Under the pieces are notes generated by a model. The model made no database searches, had not been told where the DNA came from, and saw only the letters and a list, made by a program, of their open reading frames with translations. 27,152 nucleotides of DNA from Site-B1 sp963827785 (GTDB lineage Bacteria > Bacteroidota > Bacteroidia > Flavobacteriales > Flavobacteriaceae), in contig CAWHCT010000045.1 of the NCBI GenBank assembly GCA_963827785.1, positions 1-27,152 on the forward strand. Reading direction: 5' to 3'. Made by a program: the position numbers and the translations under genes. This document shows, piece by piece, positions 1 to 8,077 of the stretch (its first letter is position 1; every line of letters starts with the position of its first letter).

Positions 1-92
1 TGTTGGATTAGATTATGCGTTTTTATAAGGATGCATTTTGGAAGGAGACTTTTGCGCTACAAAGTATACACACATGGGACCTAAATTCATAA
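1..92 (+). other. Possible 3' end of an upstream gene cut by the window edge
   Basis: The reading frame that uses positions 12 to 92 runs open and ends at a TAA at 90-92. It encodes a tail of about 25 residues with plausible codon use, ending in HTWDLNS. A second frame from position 2 reads VGLDYAFL before a stop, which resembles outer-membrane barrel tails, so a one-base slip near position 20 could join the two. The piece is too short to identify. It could equally be non-coding leader of the lipoprotein gene that follows. Confidence 0.2.
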
Positions 93-144
93 AAAAACAT
101 GTATCTTTAAAGTTCATTTTTTTAACTAAAATTACATTCGATCT

Positions 145-1095
145 ATGAAGTATCTCCAACTTATGTCCTGCCTGCTTGTCCTTCTATTCTTTAGTTGCAA
201 TGAGGTTAATCCTAAGGGTGAAAAAGAGGTGCTTACGTTTATTAAACAATGGAACGATGCCCATACACAAATAATGTCACCTTACTTAGAACGATACTAT
301 ATGGACGTAGTATCCTATTACGGAAAAGAGTTCACTAAAAATCAAGTGCAGAAAGATAAGAATTTGCTGTTCCAACAATTCCCAGACTACACACAGAGTA
401 TTTTAAATGGCCAATTAGCAGTAACGAAAGAAGATGGAATCTATTTAGTTAATTTCACCAAACACGTCAACTACAATGGGATAGAAGCTGATTACACCTC
501 GTATCTTTCGGTGATGACTAAAAATGGTAATTTCAAAATACTACGAGAAGGGGTTGAAAAAAATGCTAAAGATCTAGATGCTCTTATTTTTCCTAGTGCT
601 CGTGAAAGTAATGCTATCGTAACTAATACCAGGCAACTGTTTGGCGATTTTAATGGTGACGGACTTTCAGACTATGCTTCTGTTATCTCTCCGGAAATAA
701 TCTACACTTCAAATACTGATATCCAAAACAGTGATGAGGTACAATGCAAAGGAGAATGCAACAGTGTAATCATCTTTAGTAATAAGGGTCTAGGAGCCAT
801 TACAATCAAAGGGGCGTACCAATCACAATTAGAAAATCTTAAAGATCTTAATAGCGACGGCGCAGACGAGATTGGTTTTTGGGATATAAAACCTACGACC
901 AAGAGCCTCTATGTTTATAATGCATCAAATGGTAGCTTGCTTTGCGAGCCTATTGTAATTAATACTAATGTTCATAAAAACCTCAGTCTTATTGACGTAT
1001 TTAAAAAAACAGGCCCCAATAAAATTACAGTAACATACAGTGTACAAGTCAATGGAAAGTGGGTCTTAAAGAGCGAAGTGATTACGTTGAACTAA
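145..1095 (+). CDS. Predicted lipoprotein with two calcium-loop-like motifs, function unknown
   Basis: The 316-residue product starts with a lipoprotein signal peptide: a short charged start, a hydrophobic run at residues 9-16 and a lipobox ending in FFSC with Cys18 as the expected lipidation site. It should sit in the outer or inner membrane facing the periplasm. Residues 168-176 (DFNGDGLSD) and 234-241 (DLNSDGADE region) match the DxNxDGxxD loops of FG-GAP/VCBS and dockerin-like calcium-binding repeats, suggesting a small repeat domain in the C-terminal half. The N-terminal half (about 20-140) has no motif I recognise. The gene converges with the transporter gene at 1195 and has no operon partner in view. 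I do not recognise the family, so function is left open. Confidence 0.75.
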   Translation: MKYLQLMSCLLVLLFFSCNEVNPKGEKEVLTFIKQWNDAHTQIMSPYLERYYMDVVSYYGKEFTKNQVQKDKNLLFQQFPDYTQSILNGQLAVTKEDGIYLVNFTKHVNYNGIEADYTSYLSVMTKNGNFKILREGVEKNAKDLDALIFPSARESNAIVTNTRQLFGDFNGDGLSDYASVISPEIIYTSNTDIQNSDEVQCKGECNSVIIFSNKGLGAITIKGAYQSQLENLKDLNSDGADEIGFWDIKPTTKSLYVYNASNGSLLCEPIVINTNVHKNLSLIDVFKKTGPNKITVTYSVQVNGKWVLKSEVITLN

Positions 1096-1194
1096 GCGGT
1101 TGGAAGCTATTGAGTATAATGTTTTTAAAATGGTTTTTTATTGGGTTTTTTTAACTAACCAAAAATTATATTTGAATAGTATTATTCCTGTTTT

Positions 1195-3381
1195 TTACGA
1201 CTTTTCTTTCTTAAAATTTAAATCCAAAACATTAAAATTATTAGCGGCCTTTACCAAAAGTGTAGAGCCAATAGTTTCAAATAACTGATTGGTTTTAACT
1301 ATAAATTCAGCCTGCTGTTCAATTTTATAATTGGGAATACCAACCAAGGTTAAATCCGTAGCGCCGGAATACAGCTTGATCAAATCATAAAAAGCAATTT
1401 GCTGAACAGCATTATCTATTATTTCAATCTCTACGCTAACTCGCAAATCTTCAACAAGTTTGCTGATTTTACTATAAATAATAGTATTATCAACATTGTT
1501 ATTATTAACAAATAACACCCTAATATTAGTTTTATGCCATCTAGGAGAGGCTATGATAAAACGAGCTATATTTAACATCATTTCAGCATTTTTACTATCG
1601 GTTTCGCGCCACCATAAATCGACGGCTTTATAATTGCCGAATTTTGTTTTTTTGTCAAAATCCAAATACAATAAATTATAATCCAGATGAAGGAGGGTTT
1701 CAGTCATTTCAGCATATTCCTTAGAGCCTTCCAGGCCTTTTGGCCAACCCATCATTATGGTATTAGGCTCAACTCCTGAAAAGCCAAACGTAGTGGCAAT
1801 ATTTTTAATACCACTATAAATATTGTCCACTTTTATTTGCCTGGCAAAGATGCCCAGGTCAGAGAAAACATCGTCCGAAACAATTTGTTCGGTTTTCTTA
1901 AGAGGTTTACTATTATTCTTATCAAGGATTAGTTTAAAATTTGTTACAATACCTGTGCGACCCGATACGGTTTTACTCAATTCCAATAAATAAGATTGGT
2001 GTTCACTTTGACCACTGAACAAAATGATATTGGGATTCCAACTGGATTGGACTTCTGTATTTGCATTAATTTTTTTTAAGCCTTTATTCACGATATTTTC
2101 CCAAACACTGCGCCAGACATCATTTGATTGAATTTTTACTTCCTTGCGCTGCAGCCAAAAATATAAACTTCCAATAACAGAGAATGCTGCAAACATTGCA
2201 AACATGTCAAGCTTAAACATGACAGTAAAACAAGCTAAAAAACCAAGCAATCCAATCCAGCGCTTAATTTTGAAGGTAGGTTGAAAATCAGGATTTGCCC
2301 AGTTTTCTAAGAAAAAAGCAATATTAATAAAACCATAAGCCGTAAGGTAAAACATAGAAACTACACGAGCAATAACATCCAATTCTCCAATTAAAATACC
2401 CGCTTCAGCAATGATGAATACCATTATAAGGGCATTAACAGGTTCATTGTTTTGTCCTTTTCCTTTAGAAAATACCTTTGGTGTTACCTGGTCTATCGAC
2501 ATGGCCTGTAGAATTCTTGGCCCACCAAGAATACCGCCTAATGCCGACGATAGAGTAGCTCCCCAGATACCGGCTACTACGGCAGGTGAAAATAAGGCCA
2601 TTTTCATTAAAATATTATAATCCGATTTTAAGGTTTCTGAATTGATGCTAAGAGCTATAAAAATCGCCAGGAAAATATATACGATAAGCCCAACCGCAAT
2701 AGCCCATAAAGTGCCTTTAGGAATAGATTTTTTAGGATCTTTTAAATCACCACTCATAGCAATTCCAGCGGTAAATCCGGTCACAGCCGGGAAAAATACG
2801 GCAAAAATGATTTCCATAGGCACCGCACCTTCGGTAGCAACCATATTTACTGTTTCAGGTGCAAGATCCCTTGTTCCAAAAACAATGGAAATAATGGATA
2901 CTGCAATTGCAGTTAAAATGATGTATTGTGTTTTTAAGGCTACTGAAGTGCTGATTAAAGCCAAAATAGTAATGCTAACCAACGCTATGGTTCCGGTTAT
3001 CCTAAAATCGTTAATGGTCATGCCAAAGTCAAAAAAATCATTGAAACTTTCTGCAAATCCAATTAAATACAAAGCAATAGACAGTGCTGTACCTACATAG
3101 AGGGCAATACCAATTGAGCCACCTATAGGGATGCCCATACTACGTGAAAGTACATAGTAAACTCCTCCTGCACCAATTTTTTTATCTGTAGCTACAGATG
3201 AGATACTTAATCCGGTGGTAACTGATATCACATGGGCGATGATGATGATGACAATGGTCCCGATTAATCCCGCATTACCAACAACCCATCCTAAACGCAT
3301 GTACATGATAACGCCCAAAATGGTAAGCAATGATGGTGTAAAAACACCTCCAAAAGTTCCGAACTTTTGAATATTTTTCAT
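1195..3381 (-). CDS. Cation-chloride cotransporter (SLC12/APC superfamily) family protein
   Basis: The 728-residue protein begins with the signature of the cation-chloride cotransporter branch of the amino acid-polyamine-organocation superfamily: GTFGGVFTPSLLTILGVIMY followed by MRLGWVVGNAGLIG, then a GAGGVYYVLSRSMG loop matching the GGGxYYxISRSLG motif of the family. About twelve membrane segments fill residues 10-430. The soluble C-terminal part (about 440-728) keeps SLC12 C-terminal landmarks: NTIMMGWP near residue 560 and a DLWW motif near 610. By family knowledge it would carry chloride or amino acids with Na+ or K+ across the inner membrane; the exact substrate cannot be told from sequence. 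Bacterial members are poorly studied. It is divergent from the thioredoxin gene and shares a 182-bp promoter region with a strong palindrome. Confidence 0.88.
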   Translation of the reverse strand: MKNIQKFGTFGGVFTPSLLTILGVIMYMRLGWVVGNAGLIGTIVIIIIAHVISVTTGLSISSVATDKKIGAGGVYYVLSRSMGIPIGGSIGIALYVGTALSIALYLIGFAESFNDFFDFGMTINDFRITGTIALVSITILALISTSVALKTQYIILTAIAVSIISIVFGTRDLAPETVNMVATEGAVPMEIIFAVFFPAVTGFTAGIAMSGDLKDPKKSIPKGTLWAIAVGLIVYIFLAIFIALSINSETLKSDYNILMKMALFSPAVVAGIWGATLSSALGGILGGPRILQAMSIDQVTPKVFSKGKGQNNEPVNALIMVFIIAEAGILIGELDVIARVVSMFYLTAYGFINIAFFLENWANPDFQPTFKIKRWIGLLGFLACFTVMFKLDMFAMFAAFSVIGSLYFWLQRKEVKIQSNDVWRSVWENIVNKGLKKINANTEVQSSWNPNIILFSGQSEHQSYLLELSKTVSGRTGIVTNFKLILDKNNSKPLKKTEQIVSDDVFSDLGIFARQIKVDNIYSGIKNIATTFGFSGVEPNTIMMGWPKGLEGSKEYAEMTETLLHLDYNLLYLDFDKKTKFGNYKAVDLWWRETDSKNAEMMLNIARFIIASPRWHKTNIRVLFVNNNNVDNTIIYSKISKLVEDLRVSVEIEIIDNAVQQIAFYDLIKLYSGATDLTLVGIPNYKIEQQAEFIVKTNQLFETIGSTLLVKAANNFNVLDLNFKKEKS

Positions 3382-3498
3382 TGAAACTATTACATATTCA
3401 AATTTGTTAAGTGAATATAACCAATCTTTTTTATAACTCCAGTATATTAAATTTAAATGAAGAATTTCATGATTTACAATTCTATAAACTAAAATTCC

Positions 3499-3522
3499 AA
3501 TATGTAACAGACGTTACATATT
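3499..3522. promoter_or_regulatory. Perfect palindrome, candidate operator between cotransporter and thioredoxin genes
   Basis: Arms AATATGTAAC (3499-3508) and GTTACATATT (3513-3522) are exact reverse complements around a 4-bp centre. The site lies 42 bp upstream of the thioredoxin start and about 118 bp upstream of the cotransporter start, and no T-run follows, so it looks like a dimeric regulator site and not a terminator. The GTAAC-N4-GTTAC core resembles the general form of Crp/Fnr-type or TetR-type operators; which regulator binds is unknown. Confidence 0.5.
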
Positions 3523-3563
3523 ATGAGTATTTCTGATAGTATTTTTACAAAAAATTTAAACAA

Positions 3564-3920
3564 ATGGCTACCATAAAATTAACATCAGAAATATTTAAAA
3601 AAGATATATTCGACTATTCTACAGAAAATGAATGGAAATTTAAAGGTGATATCCCGGCAATCATTGACTTTTATGCCGATTGGTGTGGTCCATGCAAAAT
3701 GGTGGCACCTGTTTTGGAAGAGCTCTCCAATGAATATGAAGGGAAACTGAACATTTACAAAGTCGATACCGAAATAGAGCAGGAGCTTTCCTCTCTTTTC
3801 AGGATACGTAGTATACCAAGTATATTATTCATTCCTAAAGAAAGCCAACCTATGATGCAGGCAGGAGCTTTGCCAAAAAATGTTTTAGAAGAGATCATTA
3901 ACGAAAAACTAATGAATTAG
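3564..3920 (+). CDS. trxA: Thioredoxin
   Basis: This 118-residue protein is a single thioredoxin domain of usual length. The redox-active WCGPC is at residues 40-44 (Cys41, Cys44), preceded by the conserved FYADW strand end, and the cis-proline loop is present in RSIPSILFI near residue 84. It has no signal peptide, so it acts in the cytoplasm as a general protein disulfide reductase fed by thioredoxin reductase (not in this window). The N-terminus is about ten residues longer than E. coli TrxA. It stands alone with its own terminator and a palindromic site upstream. It could be one of several thioredoxins in the genome, so the symbol is by family and not by proven orthology. Confidence 0.93.
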   Translation: MATIKLTSEIFKKDIFDYSTENEWKFKGDIPAIIDFYADWCGPCKMVAPVLEELSNEYEGKLNIYKVDTEIEQELSSLFRIRSIPSILFIPKESQPMMQAGALPKNVLEEIINEKLMN

Positions 3921-3941
3921 CCTGTTGCTAAAAAACTAATT

Positions 3942-3972
3942 AAAGGGAATCAAGTTAAGTTTCCCTTTTTTT
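3942..3972 (+). terminator. Rho-independent terminator after thioredoxin gene
   Basis: The stem AAAGGGAA (3942-3949) pairs with TTCCCTTT (3961-3968) across an 11-nt loop and runs into a T tract to 3972. It lies 22 bp after the thioredoxin stop codon. Confidence 0.75.
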
Positions 3973-4249
3973 GTTGAATAAGTGACAATCCAATTATTCG
4001 AAATTATTATTGTTCACAAACGTTAGAATTGTAGACTCCAAATAAAGTGATACATTTTCTAAGCCGTAATTTAGTTCACGTCAATCTTATTGTTTTTTAA
4101 TTTTGCTCATGAATACTTCGTATTTCTTTTTAACATAATTGTTAACGATATGGACCTAAATGTGTAAATAGGCTGAATACGGCTATACAATAATTACTTT
4201 ATATTTGTACTATAATTTATATTATGTAAAATAGTATTTTTGATTATTA
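3973..4249. other. Intergenic stretch with no gene found
   Basis: The roughly 340 bp between the thioredoxin terminator and the next gene end is very A+T-rich. I find no open frame of useful length, no tRNA-like cloverleaf and no repeat. A TATATTTG box near 4200-4207 matches the Bacteroidota -7 element on the plus strand, but no plus-strand gene follows it and no matching -33 box is seen, so I do not call a promoter. Confidence 0.5.
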
Positions 4250-4282
4250 AAAAGACCATGCCCTATTTATAAACATGGTCTT
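4249..4282 (-). terminator. Terminator after the EF-G paralogue operon
   Basis: Read on the minus strand, AAGACCATG (4282-4274) pairs exactly with CATGGTCTT (4260-4252) across a 13-nt loop and continues into five T residues. It lies 30 bp past the stop of the small coiled-coil gene and closes the two-gene unit. Confidence 0.7.
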
Positions 4283-4312
4283 CCGTTTTAAAATTACTAG
4301 ATTATCAACAAA

Positions 4313-4693
4313 TTATAACCACTCTAAAAAATACTCCATCATTTGTTCCTTGAGTTCGTAATGCATTCTAATGTAAGTTCGCATATCTTCTTTAAGTGTA
4401 TGCTGCGCAGTTGAAAGTCGACCATCTATTTCTTCATCATAATCAACAGTATTAATTTTAGCCATCTTACGTTTAATTCTGTGCATAAGCTTAGAAATAG
4501 CATCTTTTTCTATCATAATCCTGTTTTGGAAATTTTCTAAAGGAACTGTTGCTTTTTTTCCAAATTCTCTTCCTGCTATTTCTTCAAGTTTTTCTTGAAA
4601 CGTATCCATTTCGTTGAAATGGAAACGCAATTCTCTCTTCCAGGTCTCTAAATTGAATTTTAGGTCACTTAAATATGAAATTTTCGTATGCAT
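4313..4693 (-). CDS. Small coiled-coil protein downstream of EF-G paralogue, function unknown
   Basis: The 126-residue product is highly charged and almost entirely helical by composition, with heptad-like spacing in about residues 10-60 and 65-120, and ends EWL. It has no signal peptide or membrane segment, so it should be cytoplasmic. I see no catalytic motif. It starts 16 nt after the stop of the EF-G-like gene and the pair share one terminator, so the two are probably co-transcribed. An inference is that it works with that translation factor or the ribosome, but the sequence alone does not show this. I do not recognise a named family. Confidence 0.75.
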   Translation of the reverse strand: MHTKISYLSDLKFNLETWKRELRFHFNEMDTFQEKLEEIAGREFGKKATVPLENFQNRIMIEKDAISKLMHRIKRKMAKINTVDYDEEIDGRLSTAQHTLKEDMRTYIRMHYELKEQMMEYFLEWL

Positions 4694-4709
4694 ATTATTT
4701 GTTTTTATA

Positions 4710-6830
4710 TTAAACTTCTTCTGTTTCTACTTGTTTTACTAATTCTTGCTGAACATTTGACGGAACAGGCTGATAGGATGCAAAGGTTGAACTAAAAGTA
4801 GCTCTTCCCTGCGTTAAAGATCTAAGATCTGTTGAATAACCAAACAATTCTGCTGCCGGTGTAACACACTTTAATATCTGATAATTGTTGTTACTGTCTA
4901 TTCCCTGAATAATGGATCTTCTCGATTGAAGATCGGTCATCACACTTCCTACCATTTCTTCCGGTACTTTTACTACCAAATTATTGGTTGGTTCCAGCAA
5001 CTTAGGATTGGCATTCAAGAAAGCGTCTTTAAATGCATGTGCTCCCGCTATTTTAAAGGAAATATCATTGGAATCCACCGAGTGCATCTTTCCATCATAA
5101 ACCATAACACGAACATCGCGAATATAAGAACCTGTTAATGGCCCTTCTTCCATGACCTCCAAAACACCCTTCATTATTGAAGGTAAATAACGCTGATCGA
5201 TCACACCGCCTACAATACAGTTATAAAATATGAGTTTACCACCCCAGGGAAGATCAATTTCTTCCTTACCTCTGAGGTTAAATCCTTCCGGTTCTGACAT
5301 ACCTTCATACCATGGTTCAATTTTCATATGTACCTCACCAAATTGTCCAGCTCCACCTGATTGTTTTTTGTGTTTATAACTCGCATTTGATGAACGCTGA
5401 ATGGTTTCTCTGTACTGGATCTTTGGTCTTTTATAATTTACATCAACTCCATATGTGTTTTTTAACGCCCAGTCAATGGTAGCTAAATGAAGTTCGCCCT
5501 GACAACCCAATAACTGTTGTTTTGATTCCTTGGAAAAATAAAATACCACACAAGGATCCTGACTTTGAATACGCTTTAAGCCTTCACTTAGCTTTTCATC
5601 ATCATTCTTATCTTTTGCACTAACAGCCTTTGTTATCCTTGGTGCAGGATACTGAATCTCTTTAATTGTTATTTTCTTTTTACCACTGTACAAAGTATCA
5701 TTTGTATCGGTATTTTTTAATTTTAAAGTGGCACCAATATCCCCAACGGTCAATTTTGCGACAGGCTCCCTGTTTTTTCCATCCATTATGAATAATTGAT
5801 TGAAAACTTCGGTTTCGTCATTTCTTGAATTAGTTAGTTTGTCATTGGCTTTTACTTCACCTGACTTCACTTTAAAAAATGTTATCTGACCTAAATTAGG
5901 CTGATATAAGGTTTTGAATACAAATAATGAAGTTGGCGCATCTTTTTGCGGTTTGATCTCCTCACCTTCCTTACTTTGCTCTCCTTTTGTTTCTGAGGCT
6001 GCAGGCGCTACATTGTCAATAAAGCCCATTAGTCGTCCCGTTCCCATATCCTTGAGTGCAGATACACAAAATACCGGAAATAATTGATGATTGAGCATGC
6101 CTATTTTAATGCCTTGTCTCATTTCATCTTCATTGAGTGTTCCTTTATCAAAGTATAATTCCATTAGGTCCTCATCATTCTCGGCTGCTTTTTCAACAAG
6201 TTCATTGTGTAACTCATTTGCCAGCTCTTTTTGGTCCTCTGGAATTTCCAGTTTTTCCGGCTTCCCTCCTTCTGGTCCAAATTTGTACATCTTCATTTTA
6301 AGTACATCCACAATGCACTGCGCACCATCTACTTTTAGAGGATATTGTATTTTCACGGCATTATTTCCAACAAGGGATTTAATGCTGTTAAAACTTTCTT
6401 CAAATTTGCAATCTGGATGATCGATCTGGTTTATAACAAATAAGGTTGGTCTGTTATATTTATCTATGTAATTCCAGATAATTTCAGTACCAACCTCAAC
6501 GCCTTGTCTACCGTTTATCACGGCCAAAACCGTGTCTCCAACCCTGATGGATGAAATGATTTCACCAATAAAATCGTCTAAACCTGGAGTGTCTATAATA
6601 TTTATTTTGTAATTGCGCCATTCTGTGTGAAGTGGAGTTGCAAAAACCGAAGCGCCTCTTTCTTGTTCTATCTCAGTGTAATCAGAAACCGTATTTTTTT
6701 CCTCTACAGTTCCTCTTCTATTAAGGAGTCCAGCTTCAAACAACATGGTTTCAGCCATTGTTGTTTTTCCGCTGTGATGGGCCCCTACGAATACTACATT
6801 TTTTATGTGTTTATCATCATATATTTTCAT
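4710..6830 (-). CDS. fusA2: Elongation factor G paralogue (EF-G2-like translational GTPase)
   Basis: At 706 residues it has the full EF-G length and five-domain order: G domain (1 to about 270), domain II (about 300-390), III (about 400-475), IV (about 480-600, with KQSGGAGQFGEVHMKIEP like EF-G) and V. The P-loop is GAHHSGKTT (16-24), G3 is DTPG (80-83) and G4 is NQID (134-137) where EF-G has NKxD. After DTPG the usual catalytic histidine of EF-G (DTPGHVDF) is Leu84 (DTPGLDDF), and the G2 motif reads RGAS. This marks a divergent paralogue that may bind GTP yet hydrolyse it poorly; an EF-G2 reported to lack GTPase activity is known from Bacteroides. It likely supports translocation under special conditions. 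A structured leader lies upstream and a small coiled-coil gene 16 nt downstream. TetM-like protection proteins are a less likely alternative. Confidence 0.88.
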   Translation of the reverse strand: MKIYDDKHIKNVVFVGAHHSGKTTMAETMLFEAGLLNRRGTVEEKNTVSDYTEIEQERGASVFATPLHTEWRNYKINIIDTPGLDDFIGEIISSIRVGDTVLAVINGRQGVEVGTEIIWNYIDKYNRPTLFVINQIDHPDCKFEESFNSIKSLVGNNAVKIQYPLKVDGAQCIVDVLKMKMYKFGPEGGKPEKLEIPEDQKELANELHNELVEKAAENDEDLMELYFDKGTLNEDEMRQGIKIGMLNHQLFPVFCVSALKDMGTGRLMGFIDNVAPAASETKGEQSKEGEEIKPQKDAPTSLFVFKTLYQPNLGQITFFKVKSGEVKANDKLTNSRNDETEVFNQLFIMDGKNREPVAKLTVGDIGATLKLKNTDTNDTLYSGKKKITIKEIQYPAPRITKAVSAKDKNDDEKLSEGLKRIQSQDPCVVFYFSKESKQQLLGCQGELHLATIDWALKNTYGVDVNYKRPKIQYRETIQRSSNASYKHKKQSGGAGQFGEVHMKIEPWYEGMSEPEGFNLRGKEEIDLPWGGKLIFYNCIVGGVIDQRYLPSIMKGVLEVMEEGPLTGSYIRDVRVMVYDGKMHSVDSNDISFKIAGAHAFKDAFLNANPKLLEPTNNLVVKVPEEMVGSVMTDLQSRRSIIQGIDSNNNYQILKCVTPAAELFGYSTDLRSLTQGRATFSSTFASYQPVPSNVQQELVKQVETEEV

Positions 6831-7006
6831 ATTGTACGTGTTTGATGTTTATAGGATATAAAACTATTTATAATAATTTATTAAAAATATGACCTTTGTT
6901 AGGTTTTGTTTACCTTTTTTGGAGCAGAAAAATTGAAAAAGGATTTTTATAAAATTTCGGAGGATATAGTTACGAAAATTTAAGTTTATAATCAAACAAA
7001 GTTAAA
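6831..7006. other. A+T-rich leader region upstream of the EF-G paralogue
   Basis: This is the start-proximal part of the 430-bp gap between the EF-G-like gene and the DUF3817 gene. I find no open frame, no hairpin of note and no full promoter in it. It would be the untranslated leader if transcription begins at the candidate promoter near 7150. Confidence 0.4.
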
Positions 7007-7151
7007 TAAAAAAAAGCAGCATCTTTAAATTATTTACTTAATCAAAAGAATACTGCTTAATACTTAGGAATTAATAATCCTTTAACTAAAAGGGATACAA
7101 CAAAGTAAGTCTAATTATTTAAGAATATGATGCTGCTTTAACTCAAAAATA
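7007..7151 (-). promoter_or_regulatory. Candidate structured leader RNA or small RNA upstream of fusA2
   Basis: On the minus strand a TATTTTTG box (7151-7144, matching TAnnTTTG) is followed within 5 nt by the arm AAAGCAGCATC (7139-7129). Its exact complement GATGCTGCTTT lies at 7023-7013 and runs into eight T residues (7015-7008). A nearer partial copy of the first arm, AAGCAGTATT at 7058-7049, can pair with the same 3' arm using two G-U pairs, leaving a 24-nt loop. Thus a transcript of about 130 nt has a promoter, a closing helix and a terminator-like end, with two competing partners for one arm. It is either a free-standing small RNA or an attenuator in the fusA2 leader, since fusA2 starts 177 bp further on. 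It matches no RNA family I know. Confidence 0.38.
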
Positions 7152-7241
7152 ATACGGTTTTACCATATAATTATCAACTTGCAATTTACTTATCTGCTCC
7201 CAAAAAAAGGTTAAAGTACAATGCATTTATTATTAGGTTTG

Positions 7242-7249
7242 TATTTTTG
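7242..7249 (+). promoter_or_regulatory. Candidate Bacteroidota -7 promoter box for the DUF3817 gene
   Basis: TATTTTTG matches TAnnTTTG and ends 13 bp before the ATG at 7263, which would give a very short untranslated leader. A clear TTTG at -33 is not present, so the call is tentative. Confidence 0.3.
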
Positions 7250-7262
7250 AAAAAAACATGCT

Positions 7263-7550
7263 ATGTCCAAATACATTACTTTTTTCAGAGTCATTGCTTT
7301 TCTTGAAGGGCTTTCATTCATACTCCTTCTCTTTATAGCGGTACCTATAAAATATTTCTCAAATAATCCGGATTATGTAAAGCTACTCGGCATGCCGCAT
7401 GGTTTGTTATTTATGGGTTATGTGCTCTTGGCAATATTATTCGCGGGAGAATTGAAGTGGAATTCAAAGACCTTATCAGTAATATTGTTGGCATCGGTAG
7501 TTCCTTTCGGCACGTTTTATATCGATGGTAAATACCTAAAGAATGTTTAG
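7263..7550 (+). CDS. DUF3817 family small integral membrane protein
   Basis: The 95-residue protein has three hydrophobic segments (about residues 5-27, 40-62 and 68-85). It carries the family pattern FRVIAFLEGLSFILLLF, then the PIKY loop and a GMPHGLLFMGY segment with the conserved HG, all typical of DUF3817 membrane proteins. It lies in the inner membrane; no biochemical role is established for the family that I can name. The start at 7263 is chosen over an ATG at 7258 because the latter is out of frame. It is a single gene between two divergent or unrelated units. Confidence 0.8.
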   Translation: MSKYITFFRVIAFLEGLSFILLLFIAVPIKYFSNNPDYVKLLGMPHGLLFMGYVLLAILFAGELKWNSKTLSVILLASVVPFGTFYIDGKYLKNV

Positions 7551-7660
7551 AGTATTCTGAAGAAATCATGTAAAATGTTAATAACCGAGTTAACAAGTAA
7601 TCTTTTTCTTTATTTTACCACGAGTGTTTCTTTTTAATTTTACCTCAAACAGAACCCAAA

Positions 7661-8077
7661 ATGGCAATCAGAGACCAATACCTATTAAACCTTCGTCCAC
7701 AAATTTTATCGGCTAAATTAAGTGAAAACATGAGTAGCGAAGAGCGTTTTCAAAACACAACTCTTAGACCAATTATAAAGTTGCAAAGTGATTTATTGAT
7801 GGAAGTTTTTAAAAACTACATTGCTAAACACAAAAACGTGTTTTATGAATTATTTCTTGAAAAGCGCATTGACTACATTGAAAATGCTATTCATAAAGAC
7901 ATGAAGTTCAGAAATTCTATAAAGGGAATGATCATTGGTCAATTTACCAATAATGAATATGCCCTATACATTCAAAACTCATCTGCCTTGAATAAGCGAA
8001 TGATGAATATTGTTAAAGAAAGATACTTAAGTAATATTCAAGTATTTGAAAAAGAGGATATTATGAAAGTGGTTTAA
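7661..8077 (+). CDS. Conserved flavobacterial hypothetical protein
   Basis: This soluble 138-residue protein starts MAIRDQYLLNLRPQILSAKL and has a mixed helical composition with no signal peptide, membrane segment or recognisable active-site motif. The pattern SSEERFQNTTLRPIIKLQ followed by an NSIKGMIIGQFT segment is one I associate with small flavobacterial proteins, some of which carry the automatic name glyoxalase; I see no glyoxalase metal ligands or fold signature to support that name. Its stop overlaps the stop of the convergent DUF2461 gene by 4 bp, so the two transcripts must run into each other. Confidence 0.75.
   Translation: MAIRDQYLLNLRPQILSAKLSENMSSEERFQNTTLRPIIKLQSDLLMEVFKNYIAKHKNVFYELFLEKRIDYIENAIHKDMKFRNSIKGMIIGQFTNNEYALYIQNSSALNKRMMNIVKERYLSNIQVFEKEDIMKVV

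Noticed and set aside
1096..1194. Bidirectional terminator between the first lipoprotein gene and the cotransporter gene
   Set aside because: T-rich runs are present but I find no stem longer than five pairs with a suitable loop.
2411..3100. Long plus-strand open frames opposite the cotransporter gene
   Set aside because: They are antisense shadows of a strongly conserved transporter on the minus strand, with no family resemblance of their own.
4198..4282. Plus-strand small RNA from the TATATTTG box to the hairpin at 4252-4282
   Set aside because: No -33 element, and the hairpin has its T-run on the minus strand, where it serves as terminator of the fusA2 unit.
7661..8077. Glyoxalase
   Set aside because: Some database names may suggest it, but I see no metal ligands or vicinal-oxygen-chelate pattern in the sequence.
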